Counted from the first letter of the stretch, positions 49,605-59,582 are shown. The stretch is 64,000 bases of DNA from G963665545 sp963665545 (GCA_963665545.2 CAXXKZ010000011.1:806001-870000); one strand, 5' to 3'. The notes: generated by a model not told the origin, from the sequence alone. Made by a program: numbers and translations.

Positions 49605-50717
49605 CTATCGGGCCACGATATTGCGTTTGGCACGATCCATCGCGCGGGTCCAATACGGTTCGTCTTCATCTTTGACAGAACGAGCCAGGCCGTCAAGTAC
49701 CTGTTTGAAGTGCGCCACAACAGCTTCGGTTTTGTCATTGCCCTGCTGAATCTCGTAGTACAGGTGCGGATTTTCAGATACGACCTGGGCCGCCACCTGT
49801 AATTGGGCGTTAAAGGTACTACTGGAAATGTCACGCAACAGCGACACTTGCTCACCGCTTTCAGCCAGCGCGCTGGCGAATGCGATATTGACCAGGTGCG
49901 ACAAGCCAAGCACCCAGGCCATGACCTCGTCATGATCTTCGAGGCTGATATTGACGCAGTCGGCCGCCGTGTGTTCGAACAATGCCCTGGCTTCATCGCG
50001 CGCGGAAAGGCTGCCCACGTCAACGAACAGGATATGACGTCCCGACAGGCCGATTTCGCTTGGCCCGAACATTGGGTGGACCGAGGTGACTTTGCAGCCG
50101 GCGTCCCTTAGTGCAGCCAGGCCTTCACGCATTGGGCTCTTCAGCGACCCGATATCAAATATCAGACCGCGGGGCGCGAGTTCAGCCAGTCGCAGCAAAA
50201 TCGCATTGCTCGGTCGCAGAGGGACGGCCACGACGACCAACTCATAGTCATCCACGGCCGATTCCCAGTCCGCCACGATGGGATAAATCGATTCCGAGCC
50301 TGCCGGGTCCGCAATATCGACTGCGTAGCCCACCATGTCGAGAAAGCGTGTCATCCACACGCCCATGCGACCCAGACCGCCGATGACCAACGCGCGCTGG
50401 CCGTGGCCGTGCTCTGACTGCACCAGCTTGTATTGCTCCTGGTTGCCCAGGGAATGGTAAATCAGGGTTTCCAGAACTTCCCTCGCCAACGATCCGGGCA
50501 GGCCCTTTTCTTCGGCCCGGGCCATGCCTCGCTCGAGCACTTCCTGCTCGCGGGCATAGTGCCGTAAAGGGAGGCCGGTGCGCAGTTTGTGTTCGCCAAT
50601 GATGTCCACCACCGACTGGCGCTCAGCAATCAGATCGACAATGCCCGAGTCAATTTCATCCAGCCGTTTTCTCAGCCGGGCCAATTCGTCGGTGGTCAGT
50701 TCACCGCCCGCACCCAT
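49605..50717 (-). CDS. tyrA: Bifunctional chorismate mutase/prephenate dehydrogenase
   Basis: A 370-residue T-protein. Residues 1-95 are an AroQ-type chorismate mutase (L-R-K-R-L-D-E-I-D near residue 14, V-D-I-I-G-E-H-K near residue 37). A Rossmann prephenate dehydrogenase follows (V-I-G-G-L-G-R-M-G near residue 110, H-P-M-F-G-P near residue 215). It converts chorismate through prephenate to 4-hydroxyphenylpyruvate for tyrosine. This fused form is typical of gammaproteobacteria. It starts two bases after the tyrS stop and is convergent with the kynureninase-like gene. Confidence 0.93.
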   Translation of the reverse strand: MGAGGELTTDELARLRKRLDEIDSGIVDLIAERQSVVDIIGEHKLRTGLPLRHYAREQEVLERGMARAEEKGLPGSLAREVLETLIYHSLGNQEQYKLVQSEHGHGQRALVIGGLGRMGVWMTRFLDMVGYAVDIADPAGSESIYPIVADWESAVDDYELVVVAVPLRPSNAILLRLAELAPRGLIFDIGSLKSPMREGLAALRDAGCKVTSVHPMFGPSEIGLSGRHILFVDVGSLSARDEARALFEHTAADCVNISLEDHDEVMAWVLGLSHLVNIAFASALAESGEQVSLLRDISSSTFNAQLQVAAQVVSENPHLYYEIQQGNDKTEAVVAHFKQVLDGLARSVKDEDEPYWTRAMDRAKRNIVAR

Positions 50718-50719
50718 GA

Positions 50720-51919
50720 TCAGATGACCTGCGCCTTGCAGAATTTTCTTTTCCCCACCTGCAAGATGCCTTGAAAACCCGGACCCAGCTTAAGGCTGCG
50801 GTCCGATATCTTCTCTCCGTCAATCTTCACGCCGCCTTGTTGAATCATGCGAAACGCTTCGGAATTGCTGGAAGTCAGACCGCACTGGCTCAAGGCCGCG
50901 GCGATACCGATGCCCTCACCGCCGGTTTCCAGCGCCTTTTCCGGAATATCCTCGGGCATCGCGCCCTGCTGGAAACGGTTGATGAAAGTCACCTGAGCCG
51001 CCTGCGCCGCGGCGCGGTCGTGAAAACGCGCGACAATTTCCAGGCATAGGAGGAACTTCACATCGCGAGGATTCTTGCCACCTTGCACGTCGGCTTTGAA
51101 CCGGGCAATTTCGGCATTGCTCCGGAAACTGAGCAGGTCAAAGTATCGCCACATTAAGTCATCGGATATCGACATCAATTTGCCGAAGATTTCGTCCGCC
51201 GGTTCGGTAATGCCGATGTAATTGTCCAGCGACTTGGACATTTTCTGGACGCCATCCAGACCCTCCAGCAGCGGCACTGTGATGATGACTTGAGGTGGCT
51301 GGTCATAATGCCCCTGCAGGTGGCGCCCAACGTGTAGATTGAATTTCTGATCGGTACCGCCCATCTCGATATCCGACTCAAGAAAGACCGAGTCATAGCC
51401 CTGCGCCAACGGGTAAAGGAATTCGTGAATGGATATGGGTTGATTGGACTTGTAACGATTCTCGAAATCGTCCCGCTCCAACATCCGCGCAACCGTGTAC
51501 TTGGCGGCCAGCCGAATCATGCCTGAAGCACCCAACGGCTCAAGCCACTCGGAATTGAAGCGGATATGCGTTTTGCTCTCGTCCAGAATTCTGAATACCT
51601 GGTCGGCATAGGTCTGCGCGTTTTGCTGGATCTCCTCGGGGCTGAGGGCCTTGCGAGTGACGTTTTTTCCAGTGGGGTCACCAATCATTCCGGTGAAGTC
51701 ACCAATGACAAAGGTCACTTCGTGCCCGAGGTCCTGCAGTTGCCGCATTTTGTTAATGACCACGGTATGCCCGACATGAAGGTCCGGCGCTGTGGGGTCA
51801 AATCCAACTTTGATGCGCAGGGGCCGACCCAGCTGGAGTCGCTCCTTGAGCTCCTCAAGCTTGGTAATCTCATCGGTACCCCGCGCAATCAGGTCCAGCG
51901 CGTCTTGTAAGTCTGACAT
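50720..51919 (-). CDS. tyrS: Tyrosyl-tRNA synthetase
   Basis: A 399-residue class I aminoacyl-tRNA synthetase. It has the HIGH-type motif H-V-G-H near residue 47, I-G-D-P-T-G-K near residue 72, the K-M-S-K-S loop near residue 230, and a C-terminal S4 RNA-binding domain (M-I-Q-Q-G-G-V-K-I-D-G). Length fits the TyrRS form common in Pseudomonas-like bacteria. ATG 51919 is chosen over the longer frame because the protein then begins M-S-D-L as usual. It is divergent from the M23 endopeptidase, a common arrangement. The next gene, tyrA, makes the amino acid's precursor. Confidence 0.95.
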   Translation of the reverse strand: MSDLQDALDLIARGTDEITKLEELKERLQLGRPLRIKVGFDPTAPDLHVGHTVVINKMRQLQDLGHEVTFVIGDFTGMIGDPTGKNVTRKALSPEEIQQNAQTYADQVFRILDESKTHIRFNSEWLEPLGASGMIRLAAKYTVARMLERDDFENRYKSNQPISIHEFLYPLAQGYDSVFLESDIEMGGTDQKFNLHVGRHLQGHYDQPPQVIITVPLLEGLDGVQKMSKSLDNYIGITEPADEIFGKLMSISDDLMWRYFDLLSFRSNAEIARFKADVQGGKNPRDVKFLLCLEIVARFHDRAAAQAAQVTFINRFQQGAMPEDIPEKALETGGEGIGIAAALSQCGLTSSNSEAFRMIQQGGVKIDGEKISDRSLKLGPGFQGILQVGKRKFCKAQVI

Positions 51920-52092
51920 GGCTTTCCCACAACAATTCGCCATGACGGCGTAATGGGGCATTGTAGGTCCTCGTAAAGCAATGCTCCACCCCCACGTTAC
52001 TCACTCCATTTGACCGCCGACACGCCGACCGCTAATCTTCGCGAACGAAACAAAACGCGAGCCTTGCAACGACGACAAGGGCGCGAAATGGG

Positions 52093-53451
52093 ATGATCTC
52101 CAGAAGACTGAAATCTCTTTGGCTGCGCCGCTACCGGAAACATCGGTACCGGATGACCCGGATATGGCTGACCGCCGGTGCGTTGGCCATCGCCGCCGTA
52201 CTGATTTCGTTGGCAGGGCGCAGCCCGGAGCCGGCAGATCCGTCCAACTTCTATTCTGAAGTCGTTGAATTGAACCTTCCAAAGCGCTCCAGCCCCGCCA
52301 ATGCCGCCGGAAATATTGCCGATCCTTCGAGTGCACCAAGATTCAAGGCTGAGCCACCGAACTGGCACTCCGTAAAGGTCGAATCCGGTCAGACTTTGGA
52401 TACCATTTTCCGGCAGCAGGGTCTCAGCGTCTCACTGCTACATAACATCCTTGCCATTAACAGCGACACCCAGAGACTGAAAAAAATCCGCCCCGGAGAG
52501 ACATTTGAGTTTCTCAGGGATAGCGAGGGCTCAATGCGCCAGATGCGCTACCCGCTGGATGAGGGCCACTATCTTATCGTCCGTAATGAGGGTGGAACAC
52601 TGACTGCCGAAACCCAGGAGCGACAAATAGTTTTGCAGACTCGTGAAGCCAACGGCGTGATCAACTCATCGCTGTTCGTCGCCGGCAAGGAGGCAGGCCT
52701 GAGTGACAAAATGATCATGAAACTGGCCAACATCTTCGGCTGGGACATCGATTTCGTGCTGGACATCCGTGAGGGAGACCGGTTCTACCTGGTTTATCAG
52801 AAGCTGATCCGTGAGGGCGAGTTTTTGCGTGATGGCGAAATTCTGGCGGCCACCTTTATCAACCAGGGTGAACGATTTCAGGCGATTCGCTACACCGACG
52901 CAGAAAATGACGGCTATTTTTCACCCGACGGGCGAAATATGCGCAAAGCTTTTTTGCGGGCTCCACTCAATTTTTCCTACATCAGCTCGGGGTTTAACCC
53001 GCGGCGCATGCATCCTGTACTCCGACGGGTGCGGCCCCACAACGGCATCGACTATTTCGCCCCGGTGGGCACACCGGTATACGCCGCCGGTGGTGGAAAG
53101 GTGATCCGCTCGGCCTATTCCAATGTCAACGGTCACCATGTGTTCATTGAGCACGATGGCAGTATCGTCACCAAATACCTGCACTTCACCAATCGTGCCG
53201 TCAAGGCAGGACAACGTGTCAAACAGGGCCAGACCATCGGTTATGTCGGCTCCACTGGCCTGGCGACCGGTCCCCACCTGCACTATGAATTTGTCGTGAA
53301 CAACGTACACCGCAATCCCCGCACCGTGCCGCTACCCAAGGTAGAGTCGCTCAAGGGCAAGGAAATGACGGACTTCGAGACCCACGCTGCCACCTACATT
53401 ATGCATTTGAGCCGACTGGAGTCCGCCTCGCTCTATGCCAGCCGTGAGTGA
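52093..53451 (+). CDS. Murein DD-endopeptidase, M23 family (MepM-like)
   Basis: A 452-residue envelope protein. A basic start is followed by a membrane anchor at about residues 24-42, a LysM/OapA-like region near residue 95 (V-E-S-G-Q-T-L-D-T-I-F), and a zinc LytM domain from about residue 300. Zinc ligands are in R-P-H-N-G-I-D-Y and H-L-H-Y-E-F. It cuts peptide cross-links in peptidoglycan during growth. The order tyrS (divergent), M23, anmK is conserved in many gammaproteobacteria and links cell-wall cutting to anhydro-muropeptide recycling. Its 3' end overlaps anmK by 17 bases. Confidence 0.9.
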   Translation: MISRRLKSLWLRRYRKHRYRMTRIWLTAGALAIAAVLISLAGRSPEPADPSNFYSEVVELNLPKRSSPANAAGNIADPSSAPRFKAEPPNWHSVKVESGQTLDTIFRQQGLSVSLLHNILAINSDTQRLKKIRPGETFEFLRDSEGSMRQMRYPLDEGHYLIVRNEGGTLTAETQERQIVLQTREANGVINSSLFVAGKEAGLSDKMIMKLANIFGWDIDFVLDIREGDRFYLVYQKLIREGEFLRDGEILAATFINQGERFQAIRYTDAENDGYFSPDGRNMRKAFLRAPLNFSYISSGFNPRRMHPVLRRVRPHNGIDYFAPVGTPVYAAGGGKVIRSAYSNVNGHHVFIEHDGSIVTKYLHFTNRAVKAGQRVKQGQTIGYVGSTGLATGPHLHYEFVVNNVHRNPRTVPLPKVESLKGKEMTDFETHAATYIMHLSRLESASLYASRE

Positions 53452-54556
53452 TGGCCGGCTATTCGTCGGCCTAATCTCGGGCACCAGCCGCGATGGCGTC
53501 GACGCGGTGCTGGCGCGCCTCGGAAACGCACCTCAGATCGTAGATTCTCAGACACTGCCATACCCGGAAGCTATTGCAACACAACTCAGGCTGTTGATTG
53601 ACTCTGGCACCCGGCCCACCGCCAGGCAGACGGCCTTACTGCACACCCAACTGGGGGAAGTCTTCGCCGACGCAGTCAGACGGCTGTTGCATCAAGCCGC
53701 GATTTCGCCAGACCGTGTGACAGCGGTCGGCTCCCACGGACAGACCGTGTGGCATGAGCCCAACGGCCCCAACTCGGTCACGATCCAGATCGGAGACCCA
53801 CAGCTGATCGCAGACCTGACCGGCATTAAAACCGTTGCAGATTTTCGCACCGCCGACCTCGAGGCCGGAGGGCAAGGCGCGCCACTGGCGCCATTGCTAC
53901 ACCGCCAACTGCTGCAGCCTGCTGAAGGCTGCGTTGCAGTGGTCAACCTCGGCGGCATCGCCAATGTTACATTGCTGCATGCCGACGGCACGGTCAGGGG
54001 CTGGGACACTGGGCCGGCCAACTGCCTGCTGGACGGCTGGATCCGGAGACACCGTGATTTACCCTATGATGAGGGTGGGCAGTGGTCTGCATCAGGAAAA
54101 GCGGACCATGATCTGCTGCAGCGATTGATGGCCGATGCGTATTTTAGCCAACCGTCTCCCAAAAGCACAGGTGTTGAAACCTTCAATATGCGCTGGCTGA
54201 AACAGTCGGCGGAGGGCCTGACAGATGCTATGGCACCCATTGATGTGCAGGCCACTCTGGCCGAATTGACAGTGCGCAGCGTGGCGCAGGCCCTGAAGAA
54301 ATCTGACGCCAATGAATTGTTGGTGTGTGGTGGTGGCGCTCACAACGCCGACCTCATCAACCGACTTCGAGCCGCCCTACCTACGATGACGGTGGATTCG
54401 ACGCAGATCAGGGGTCTGCCGCCTGATTCAGTGGAAGGGTTGCTGATGGCCTGGCTGGCTGAACAAAGACTGGCCGGGCGACCTCAAGACACCCGCTCCA
54501 TCACAGGCGCCCTCGCGCCGGTGCTGCTCGGAGAAATTTTTGAACCACAACACTGA
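53435..54556 (+). CDS. anmK: Anhydro-N-acetylmuramic acid kinase
   Basis: A 373-residue kinase that opens and phosphorylates 1,6-anhydro-MurNAc to MurNAc-6-phosphate in peptidoglycan recycling. The characteristic start G-L-I-S-G-T-S-R-D-G-V-D is near residue 12. V-G-S-H-G-Q-T-V-W-H is near residue 96, V-V-N-L-G-G-I-A-N near residue 168, and C-G-G-G-A-H-N near residue 293. Usual length is about 370. The start overlaps the M23 gene end by 17 bases in another frame, consistent with coupling. Confidence 0.95.
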   Translation: MPAVSDGRLFVGLISGTSRDGVDAVLARLGNAPQIVDSQTLPYPEAIATQLRLLIDSGTRPTARQTALLHTQLGEVFADAVRRLLHQAAISPDRVTAVGSHGQTVWHEPNGPNSVTIQIGDPQLIADLTGIKTVADFRTADLEAGGQGAPLAPLLHRQLLQPAEGCVAVVNLGGIANVTLLHADGTVRGWDTGPANCLLDGWIRRHRDLPYDEGGQWSASGKADHDLLQRLMADAYFSQPSPKSTGVETFNMRWLKQSAEGLTDAMAPIDVQATLAELTVRSVAQALKKSDANELLVCGGGAHNADLINRLRAALPTMTVDSTQIRGLPPDSVEGLLMAWLAEQRLAGRPQDTRSITGALAPVLLGEIFEPQH

Positions 54557-54577
54557 ATTGAATGGAGGCCCGAACTT

Positions 54578-54958
54578 TTGAATTTGTTGCTCAACATCAT
54601 CTGGCTGATCCTCGGTGGATTCGTGGTGGCATTCATTTACGTCATCGGTGGCGTTTTACTGTGCATTAGTATCATTGGCATACCGTTCGGCATTCAGGCC
54701 TTCAAGCTGGCCGCCCTGGCTGTCGCCCCATTTGGCATGGAAATCAGAGAGAAGGAACCCCCGGGCGGCGCGCTGGCGATCATCATGAATGTTCTCTGGA
54801 TCATTCTGCCCGGCCTGGAACTGGCGATTTTTCACCTGCTGATGGCCGCAGCGCTGGGTATTACCATCATCGGCATTCCATTGGCGTTGCAGCACCTGAA
54901 GATGACGCGCCTCGCATTGCTGCCGTTTGGATTTGAAGCCAGGGAGATGCGTGGCTAG
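54578..54958 (+). CDS. YccF domain-containing membrane protein
   Basis: 126 residues with two copies of the YccF/DUF307 unit, each a hydrophobic pair followed by I-x-I-I-G-I-P and a L-A-x-x-P-F-G end (about residues 27-53 and 92-119). Function unknown, inner membrane. Start is TTG 54578 with GGAGG nine bases upstream. No ATG fits. It lies 21 bases after anmK and converges on the amidohydrolase gene, 14 bases away. Confidence 0.85.
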   Translation: MNLLLNIIWLILGGFVVAFIYVIGGVLLCISIIGIPFGIQAFKLAALAVAPFGMEIREKEPPGGALAIIMNVLWIILPGLELAIFHLLMAAALGITIIGIPLALQHLKMTRLALLPFGFEAREMRG

Positions 54959-54972
54959 GTGACGAGATATCG

Positions 54973-56628
54973 TCAGTTTGCTGCGGCTTCGCGCTCTTTT
55001 TCCGCCACCACCATCTGCCTGACGTCTTCCAACAGGGCCTTGGCGTCATAAATCACCCCGTCCTTGATGGTATAGCGAACCCCACCAACCCGTTGGGGTG
55101 TATTGGTCTCCTCATTGACTTTCAATGCCCCCGTGCCATAAAGCACCTTGAAATTCTCCAACGGATTTTCATCGACGATCACCAGGTCGGCATATTTTCC
55201 GCGCTCGATCGTACCGATTTCATCCTCAGCGTCGAGCAATTCCGCGGCATTCAGGGTTGCCGAACGCAGCACTTCCAGAGGATGGAAGCCCGCTTCCTGC
55301 AAGAGTTCCAATTCACGGATGTAGGCAAAGCCATACAGTTTGAAAATAAAGCCTGCATCGCTGCCGGCCACGACCCGGCCACCATGATTCTTGTAATCGT
55401 TCAGGAATTCCATCCAACGCTGGTAGTTCTTCTTCCAGGCAATTTCATCGTGTGTGGTCCAGTAAAACCAGTAGGACCCATGGGCGGCAAAATTGGGCTG
55501 ATAGAATCGCCACAGAGTCGGCCACGTAAATTCGTCGTGCCACTCGGCGCGGCGGGCTCGCTGCAAGTCGCGGCTGGCCTCGTAAATGGTCATGGTCGGC
55601 ACCAGCGTGAAGTCAAGCCCGATCAACTCGTCACGCACGGCATTCCAGTGCTCGCTGCCCGGCGCTGCCGCCTGCAGCCACAGGCGCCCGGCCTGGCCGA
55701 AACGGTCCTGCTCGTTGGCATAGTTGTAATCCACCGGGTAATCCTGGATCGTGCGCTGGTCAAACAGCGCCTCGGGCAGGCCATACCAATGCTCCATGCT
55801 GGTCAGTCCCCAGCGTGCCGAGTCGAGCACATCAACCCGCGCCACGTTGTTTTGCGCATGGTGCATGGCCGTGCGCAGCCCCTGTTTTCTCGCCTCGTCG
55901 AGTGCCGCCTCCATCACTTTGGGATTGGCGCCCAAGAACTTCACGCCCACCGCGCCTCCTTTGGCGACGTCTTTCATCCACTGCCTGGCCTCGGCCGGCG
56001 TCAGTTGCATGTACTCAACCAGCGGGAAGATGGCATAGGGATATATGCGCGGCGCCGTAATCGTATTGGCAGCGCTTTTTTCCATTTCATCCACGGTCCA
56101 GGCCAGACCGTTGATGGAACCAATATCCCGGACACTGGTGATGCCATGGGCAAGCCAGAGCTTGTACACATACTCAGCCGGAGAAGCGACGCCAACAATG
56201 GCTTGCTGAGAGGTGCTGATGTGGGCGTGGGCATCGACGAAACCAGGCATCACATACATGCCTTCAACATCAAGCTCGCGGTCTCCTGCCGCCGGGCGAC
56301 CCACTTCACTGATGGGCAATTGGGGGTAACCGACGGACTGAATCTGCACGATCCGGTTTCCTTCTATCACGATATCAACCGGGCCAATCGGTGGTGCGCC
56401 CGTGCCATCGATCATCGTGGCGCCACGCAAAACAAGTCGCTCGAACGGTCCCTCGCCTTCACCCTCGGGACGCGGCGGCGCCTTGGCGGGTAGATTCGCG
56501 CCACCGCCGATATAAGCCATTTCATCACCAGCGGCGGGCGTATCGTCTGCCGCGAGACATTGCCCGGCAAGCAGAATGCTCCCGATGGTCGCGGTCAATG
56601 TCCGCAATGCCCATTCAATCATTTTCAT
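54973..56628 (-). CDS. Exported amidohydrolase family protein
   Basis: 551 residues with a signal peptide (core T-A-T-I-G-S-I-L-L-A-G, cleavage after C-L-A-A). It is a metal-dependent amidohydrolase: D-A-H-A-H near residue 138, G-V-K-F-L-G near residue 237 for the carbamylated-lysine position, A-M-H-H-A near residue 263, H-W-Y-G near residue 287, and G-S-D-A-G near residue 430. Such exported enzymes hydrolyse peptides, prolidase-type substrates or N-acyl amines. The substrate is not clear. A roughly 55-residue linker rich in P, G and E follows the signal. The MFS gene lies 50 bases away on the same strand. Confidence 0.85.
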   Translation of the reverse strand: MKMIEWALRTLTATIGSILLAGQCLAADDTPAAGDEMAYIGGGANLPAKAPPRPEGEGEGPFERLVLRGATMIDGTGAPPIGPVDIVIEGNRIVQIQSVGYPQLPISEVGRPAAGDRELDVEGMYVMPGFVDAHAHISTSQQAIVGVASPAEYVYKLWLAHGITSVRDIGSINGLAWTVDEMEKSAANTITAPRIYPYAIFPLVEYMQLTPAEARQWMKDVAKGGAVGVKFLGANPKVMEAALDEARKQGLRTAMHHAQNNVARVDVLDSARWGLTSMEHWYGLPEALFDQRTIQDYPVDYNYANEQDRFGQAGRLWLQAAAPGSEHWNAVRDELIGLDFTLVPTMTIYEASRDLQRARRAEWHDEFTWPTLWRFYQPNFAAHGSYWFYWTTHDEIAWKKNYQRWMEFLNDYKNHGGRVVAGSDAGFIFKLYGFAYIRELELLQEAGFHPLEVLRSATLNAAELLDAEDEIGTIERGKYADLVIVDENPLENFKVLYGTGALKVNEETNTPQRVGGVRYTIKDGVIYDAKALLEDVRQMVVAEKEREAAAN

Positions 56629-56678
56629 GGATTTATCCCGTTCAATTCCCAGTTGCAGGTTGCCTCTCAGGTTGCCTC

Positions 56679-57962
56679 TTAGGGGACGCTGGCGCCCCTT
56701 TTTCCCTCAGTTCCTTCATTCCAGGGCGCAACAACAAACAGCATTAGCATGCCTGGAACGGCGACCAGGGTGCAGATGATGAAAAAATTGGTGTAGCCCA
56801 CCGCTTCGATCAGAAAGCCCGTGCTGGCATTGGCAAGCGTCCTGGGAATGGAGACAAAGCTGGAAAACAATGCAAACTGCGTGGCAGTAAAAGCCAGGCT
56901 GGTTTCCCTGGCCATGAAAGCCAACAGGGCAATCGCGCCCAGTCCAACTCCAAGGTATTCTGCGCTGACGACGATGAACAGGCCCACCAGGTTGTGACCC
57001 ACCGTGCTGAGCCAGATGTAGCCGGCAATCGAAAATATCTGTACAAATCCAAACAGCCACAAAGCCCGGTTGATGCTCAATTTCAGCATCAGGATGCCGC
57101 CGAGAATCCCCCCTGCTGCCGCAGACCACAACGATGCCACCTTTGCGACCGACCCAATTTCTGTTCTTGAAAAGCCCATATCCATGTAGAAGGGTGTCTG
57201 CAAGGCAGTCGCCAAATTGTCCCCCAGTTTGTAGAGAAACATGAAGGCGAGAATCAACATCGCAGAGCGCACACCGTCGCGTTGAAGAAATTCGCGAAAT
57301 GGCTCGATCACTGCCTCGCGAAGGGTATGCGGGGCCAGCGCGTCATCGCTGACTTCACGAATGATCAGGGTGGTGATGATCCCGACCAACATGAATCCTG
57401 CTGTGACCCAATAGACGATGATCCAGGGCACCAGGTCGGAAAGAATCAGTGCCAACGCGCCCGGGACCAACGATGCAAGTTTGTAGGTGTTGACGAAGAA
57501 CGAATTGCCGGCGCCAAGTTCATCATCTTCCAGCAACTCGCGGCGGTAGGCATCCAGAACAATGTCCTGGCTGGCAGAAAACAATGAAATGATAAATACC
57601 AGAACCACGATGCCGCTCAGGGATTCGGACGGATCAAAATGCCCCAATGCGCCAATCGAAATCAGCAATGCCAGCTGGGTGACCAGGGCCCAGCCACGCC
57701 GCCTGCCCAGAAACGGCAGGCTGAAACGATCCATCAACGGCGACCAAACGAATTTCCAGGTATAGGGCAAGGCAACGATGGAGAACAGGCCAATCGTGGC
57801 CAGGTCAATCTCGTTGCTGCGCAACCAGGCCGGCACCAGTTGGATCAACACGTACAACGGCATGCCCGAGCTGAAGCCAAGGAAAGCGCAGCTGACCATC
57901 TTGCGGTTTAAAAGGATTTCCTTCCAGTTGCGTTGCACCGCCGGTTTCACTTGTGGCCTCAA
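56679..57962 (-). CDS. MFS transporter, AmpG muropeptide-permease family
   Basis: A 427-residue major-facilitator protein with 12 to 14 hydrophobic segments. The opening G-F-S-S-G-M-P-L-Y, the segment P-Y-T-W-K-F-V-W-S-P-L-M-D-R and S-Q-D-I-V-L-D-A-Y-R-R-E-L-L are hallmarks of AmpG permeases, which import anhydro-muropeptides. That fits anmK and the M23 enzyme nearby. The start is uncertain: TTG 57962 overlaps the xthA stop, and GTG 57950 is an alternative. It follows xthA directly on the same strand. Confidence 0.85.
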   Translation of the reverse strand: MRPQVKPAVQRNWKEILLNRKMVSCAFLGFSSGMPLYVLIQLVPAWLRSNEIDLATIGLFSIVALPYTWKFVWSPLMDRFSLPFLGRRRGWALVTQLALLISIGALGHFDPSESLSGIVVLVFIISLFSASQDIVLDAYRRELLEDDELGAGNSFFVNTYKLASLVPGALALILSDLVPWIIVYWVTAGFMLVGIITTLIIREVSDDALAPHTLREAVIEPFREFLQRDGVRSAMLILAFMFLYKLGDNLATALQTPFYMDMGFSRTEIGSVAKVASLWSAAAGGILGGILMLKLSINRALWLFGFVQIFSIAGYIWLSTVGHNLVGLFIVVSAEYLGVGLGAIALLAFMARETSLAFTATQFALFSSFVSIPRTLANASTGFLIEAVGYTNFFIICTLVAVPGMLMLFVVAPWNEGTEGKRGASVP

Positions 57963-58756
57963 CCCGGAGTCGCCGAGCCGGGATCGATCTGGTAGTCGTA
58001 TTCCATGATCAGTGGCGCATGGTCGGAGAAACGCTCGGACTTGAAAATCTCAACGGCGGTCGCTTTTTCGGCCAGCGCCTTTGTGGCCACCTGGTAATCG
58101 ATGCGCCAGCCGGTGTTGTTGGCCCAGGCGTTGCCACGGTTGGACCACCAGGTGTATTGGTGCTCGCGGTCATCTACCTGCCGAAATACATCAACCCAAC
58201 CAGCCGGGCCAAACAAGCTGCTCATCCACTCGCGCTCCTCGGGCAGGAAGCCAGAATTCTTCTGATTGCCGCGCCAGTTCTTGATGTCGATTTTGCGGTG
58301 GGCAATGTTCCAGTCACCGCAGATCAGGTAGTCGCGACCGTCCTTGGCCATCTTCTTCAGGTAGGGCATGAGGTAATCCATCGTTTCGAATTTGATCTGC
58401 TGGCGCTCTTCCTTGCTGGATCCAGACTGCATGTAAAGTGACACGACGGTGAGGTTGCCAAAGTCGACACGCAACCAGCGACCCTCGTTGTCCAGCACCT
58501 GCCAACCGAATCCGTAACGTACACAATCAGGCTGATGCGCTGTATAAATTGCGGTACCGCTGTAGCCCGGCTTTATTGCATCGTGATAATAGGCGTGGTA
58601 TCCGGGCGGGAAAAAATCTCTGTCCTTGAGCGCAGAATGCTGCGCCTTGGTCTCCTGGATGCACACCACATCGGCCTTTTGCTTGTGCATCCAGTCGAAA
58701 AACCCCTTGCGCTGCGCTGCGCGAATGCCATTGGCGTTGAGACTTATTATTTTCAT
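57959..58756 (-). CDS. xthA: Exodeoxyribonuclease III
   Basis: A 265-residue AP endonuclease/3'-5' exonuclease of the DNase I-like fold. Residue sets are L-N-A-N-G-I-R-A near residue 5, I-Q-E-T-K near residue 33 (metal-binding glutamate), G-D-W-N-I-A-H near residue 148, and S-D-H-A-P near residue 248 (catalytic Asp-His). It repairs abasic sites in base-excision repair. It is divergent from pyrE with about 140 bases between, holding both promoters, and shares four bases (TTGA) with the MFS gene. Confidence 0.95.
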   Translation of the reverse strand: MKIISLNANGIRAAQRKGFFDWMHKQKADVVCIQETKAQHSALKDRDFFPPGYHAYYHDAIKPGYSGTAIYTAHQPDCVRYGFGWQVLDNEGRWLRVDFGNLTVVSLYMQSGSSKEERQQIKFETMDYLMPYLKKMAKDGRDYLICGDWNIAHRKIDIKNWRGNQKNSGFLPEEREWMSSLFGPAGWVDVFRQVDDREHQYTWWSNRGNAWANNTGWRIDYQVATKALAEKATAVEIFKSERFSDHAPLIMEYDYQIDPGSATPG

Positions 58757-58895
58757 GGCTATGGCTCCTTGTTAGCATACACCAGTCCAGACGGTCAATT
58801 CGTTGCGCCGCTGCCCTGCAGGCGCGATACTAGCACCCCCCGAGGGGAACACATTGCGACCCATTAAATCCACCCACTAAAGGCGCATTCGCCAG

Positions 58896-59582
58896 ATGCA
58901 ATCATCCGACCACAAGCAGCGTTTTTTTGAGCTGGCATTGCGCAAAGGCAACTTGCGTTTCGGACAGTTCGAGCTCAAATCCGGGCGAATTAGTCCCTAT
59001 TTTTTTAACGCAGGTGGCTTTGATGACGGTCAGTCCCTGGGCGACCTGGCAAGGTGCTACGCCGACGCCATTGTCTCAAGTGGCGTTGAATTTGACATGT
59101 TGTTCGGCCCTGCCTACAAGGGTATTCCTCTCGCCGCCGCCACAGCCATTGCCCTCAATGACCACCACGGCCGCAATGTCCCATATGCATACAACCGCAA
59201 GGAAGCAAAAGACCATGGTGAGGGCGGCACCATTGTTGGCGCCCCACTGGGTGGCCGGGTGCTCATCATCGACGATGTCATTTCAGCCGGAACAAGTGTG
59301 CGTGAGTCGCTGGAATTGATTGCTGCCACAGGCGCTGGCGCAGCGGCTGTGGCCATCGCCCTGGATCGACAGGAACGAGGCACTGGGACACTTTCAGCCT
59401 CGCAGGAGCTCGAAACGCGCTATGATTTGCCCTGCATTGCCATTGCAGGACTGGATGATCTGATAGATTTTCTCAAATCTGGCGATAACGGTAAGCGAAT
59501 CAGTCATGGAAAGGGAGGTCATCATGATGGAATCGATATTGACGCCATTCAAACGTACCGTGAGCAATATGGATGCCAATAA
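58896..59582 (+). CDS. pyrE: Orotate phosphoribosyltransferase
   Basis: 228 residues. It joins orotate to PRPP to form OMP in pyrimidine synthesis. The PRPP motif V-L-I-I-D-D-V-I-S-A-G-T-S is near residue 122, and the flexible loop R-K-E-A-K-D-H-G near residue 101. Length is slightly above the usual 213 through a C-terminal tail (H-G-K-G-G-H-H-D-G-I-D-I-D). The last 59 bases overlap the next gene, and this tail is partly encoded by that gene's ribosome site. Confidence 0.95.
   Translation: MQSSDHKQRFFELALRKGNLRFGQFELKSGRISPYFFNAGGFDDGQSLGDLARCYADAIVSSGVEFDMLFGPAYKGIPLAAATAIALNDHHGRNVPYAYNRKEAKDHGEGGTIVGAPLGGRVLIIDDVISAGTSVRESLELIAATGAGAAAVAIALDRQERGTGTLSASQELETRYDLPCIAIAGLDDLIDFLKSGDNGKRISHGKGGHHDGIDIDAIQTYREQYGCQ

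Noticed and set aside
55093..56493. 466-codon open frame antisense to the amidohydrolase
   Set aside because: It mirrors a clearly homologous gene on the other strand, has no recognisable domain, and is explained by G+C-rich codon use leaving antisense frames open.
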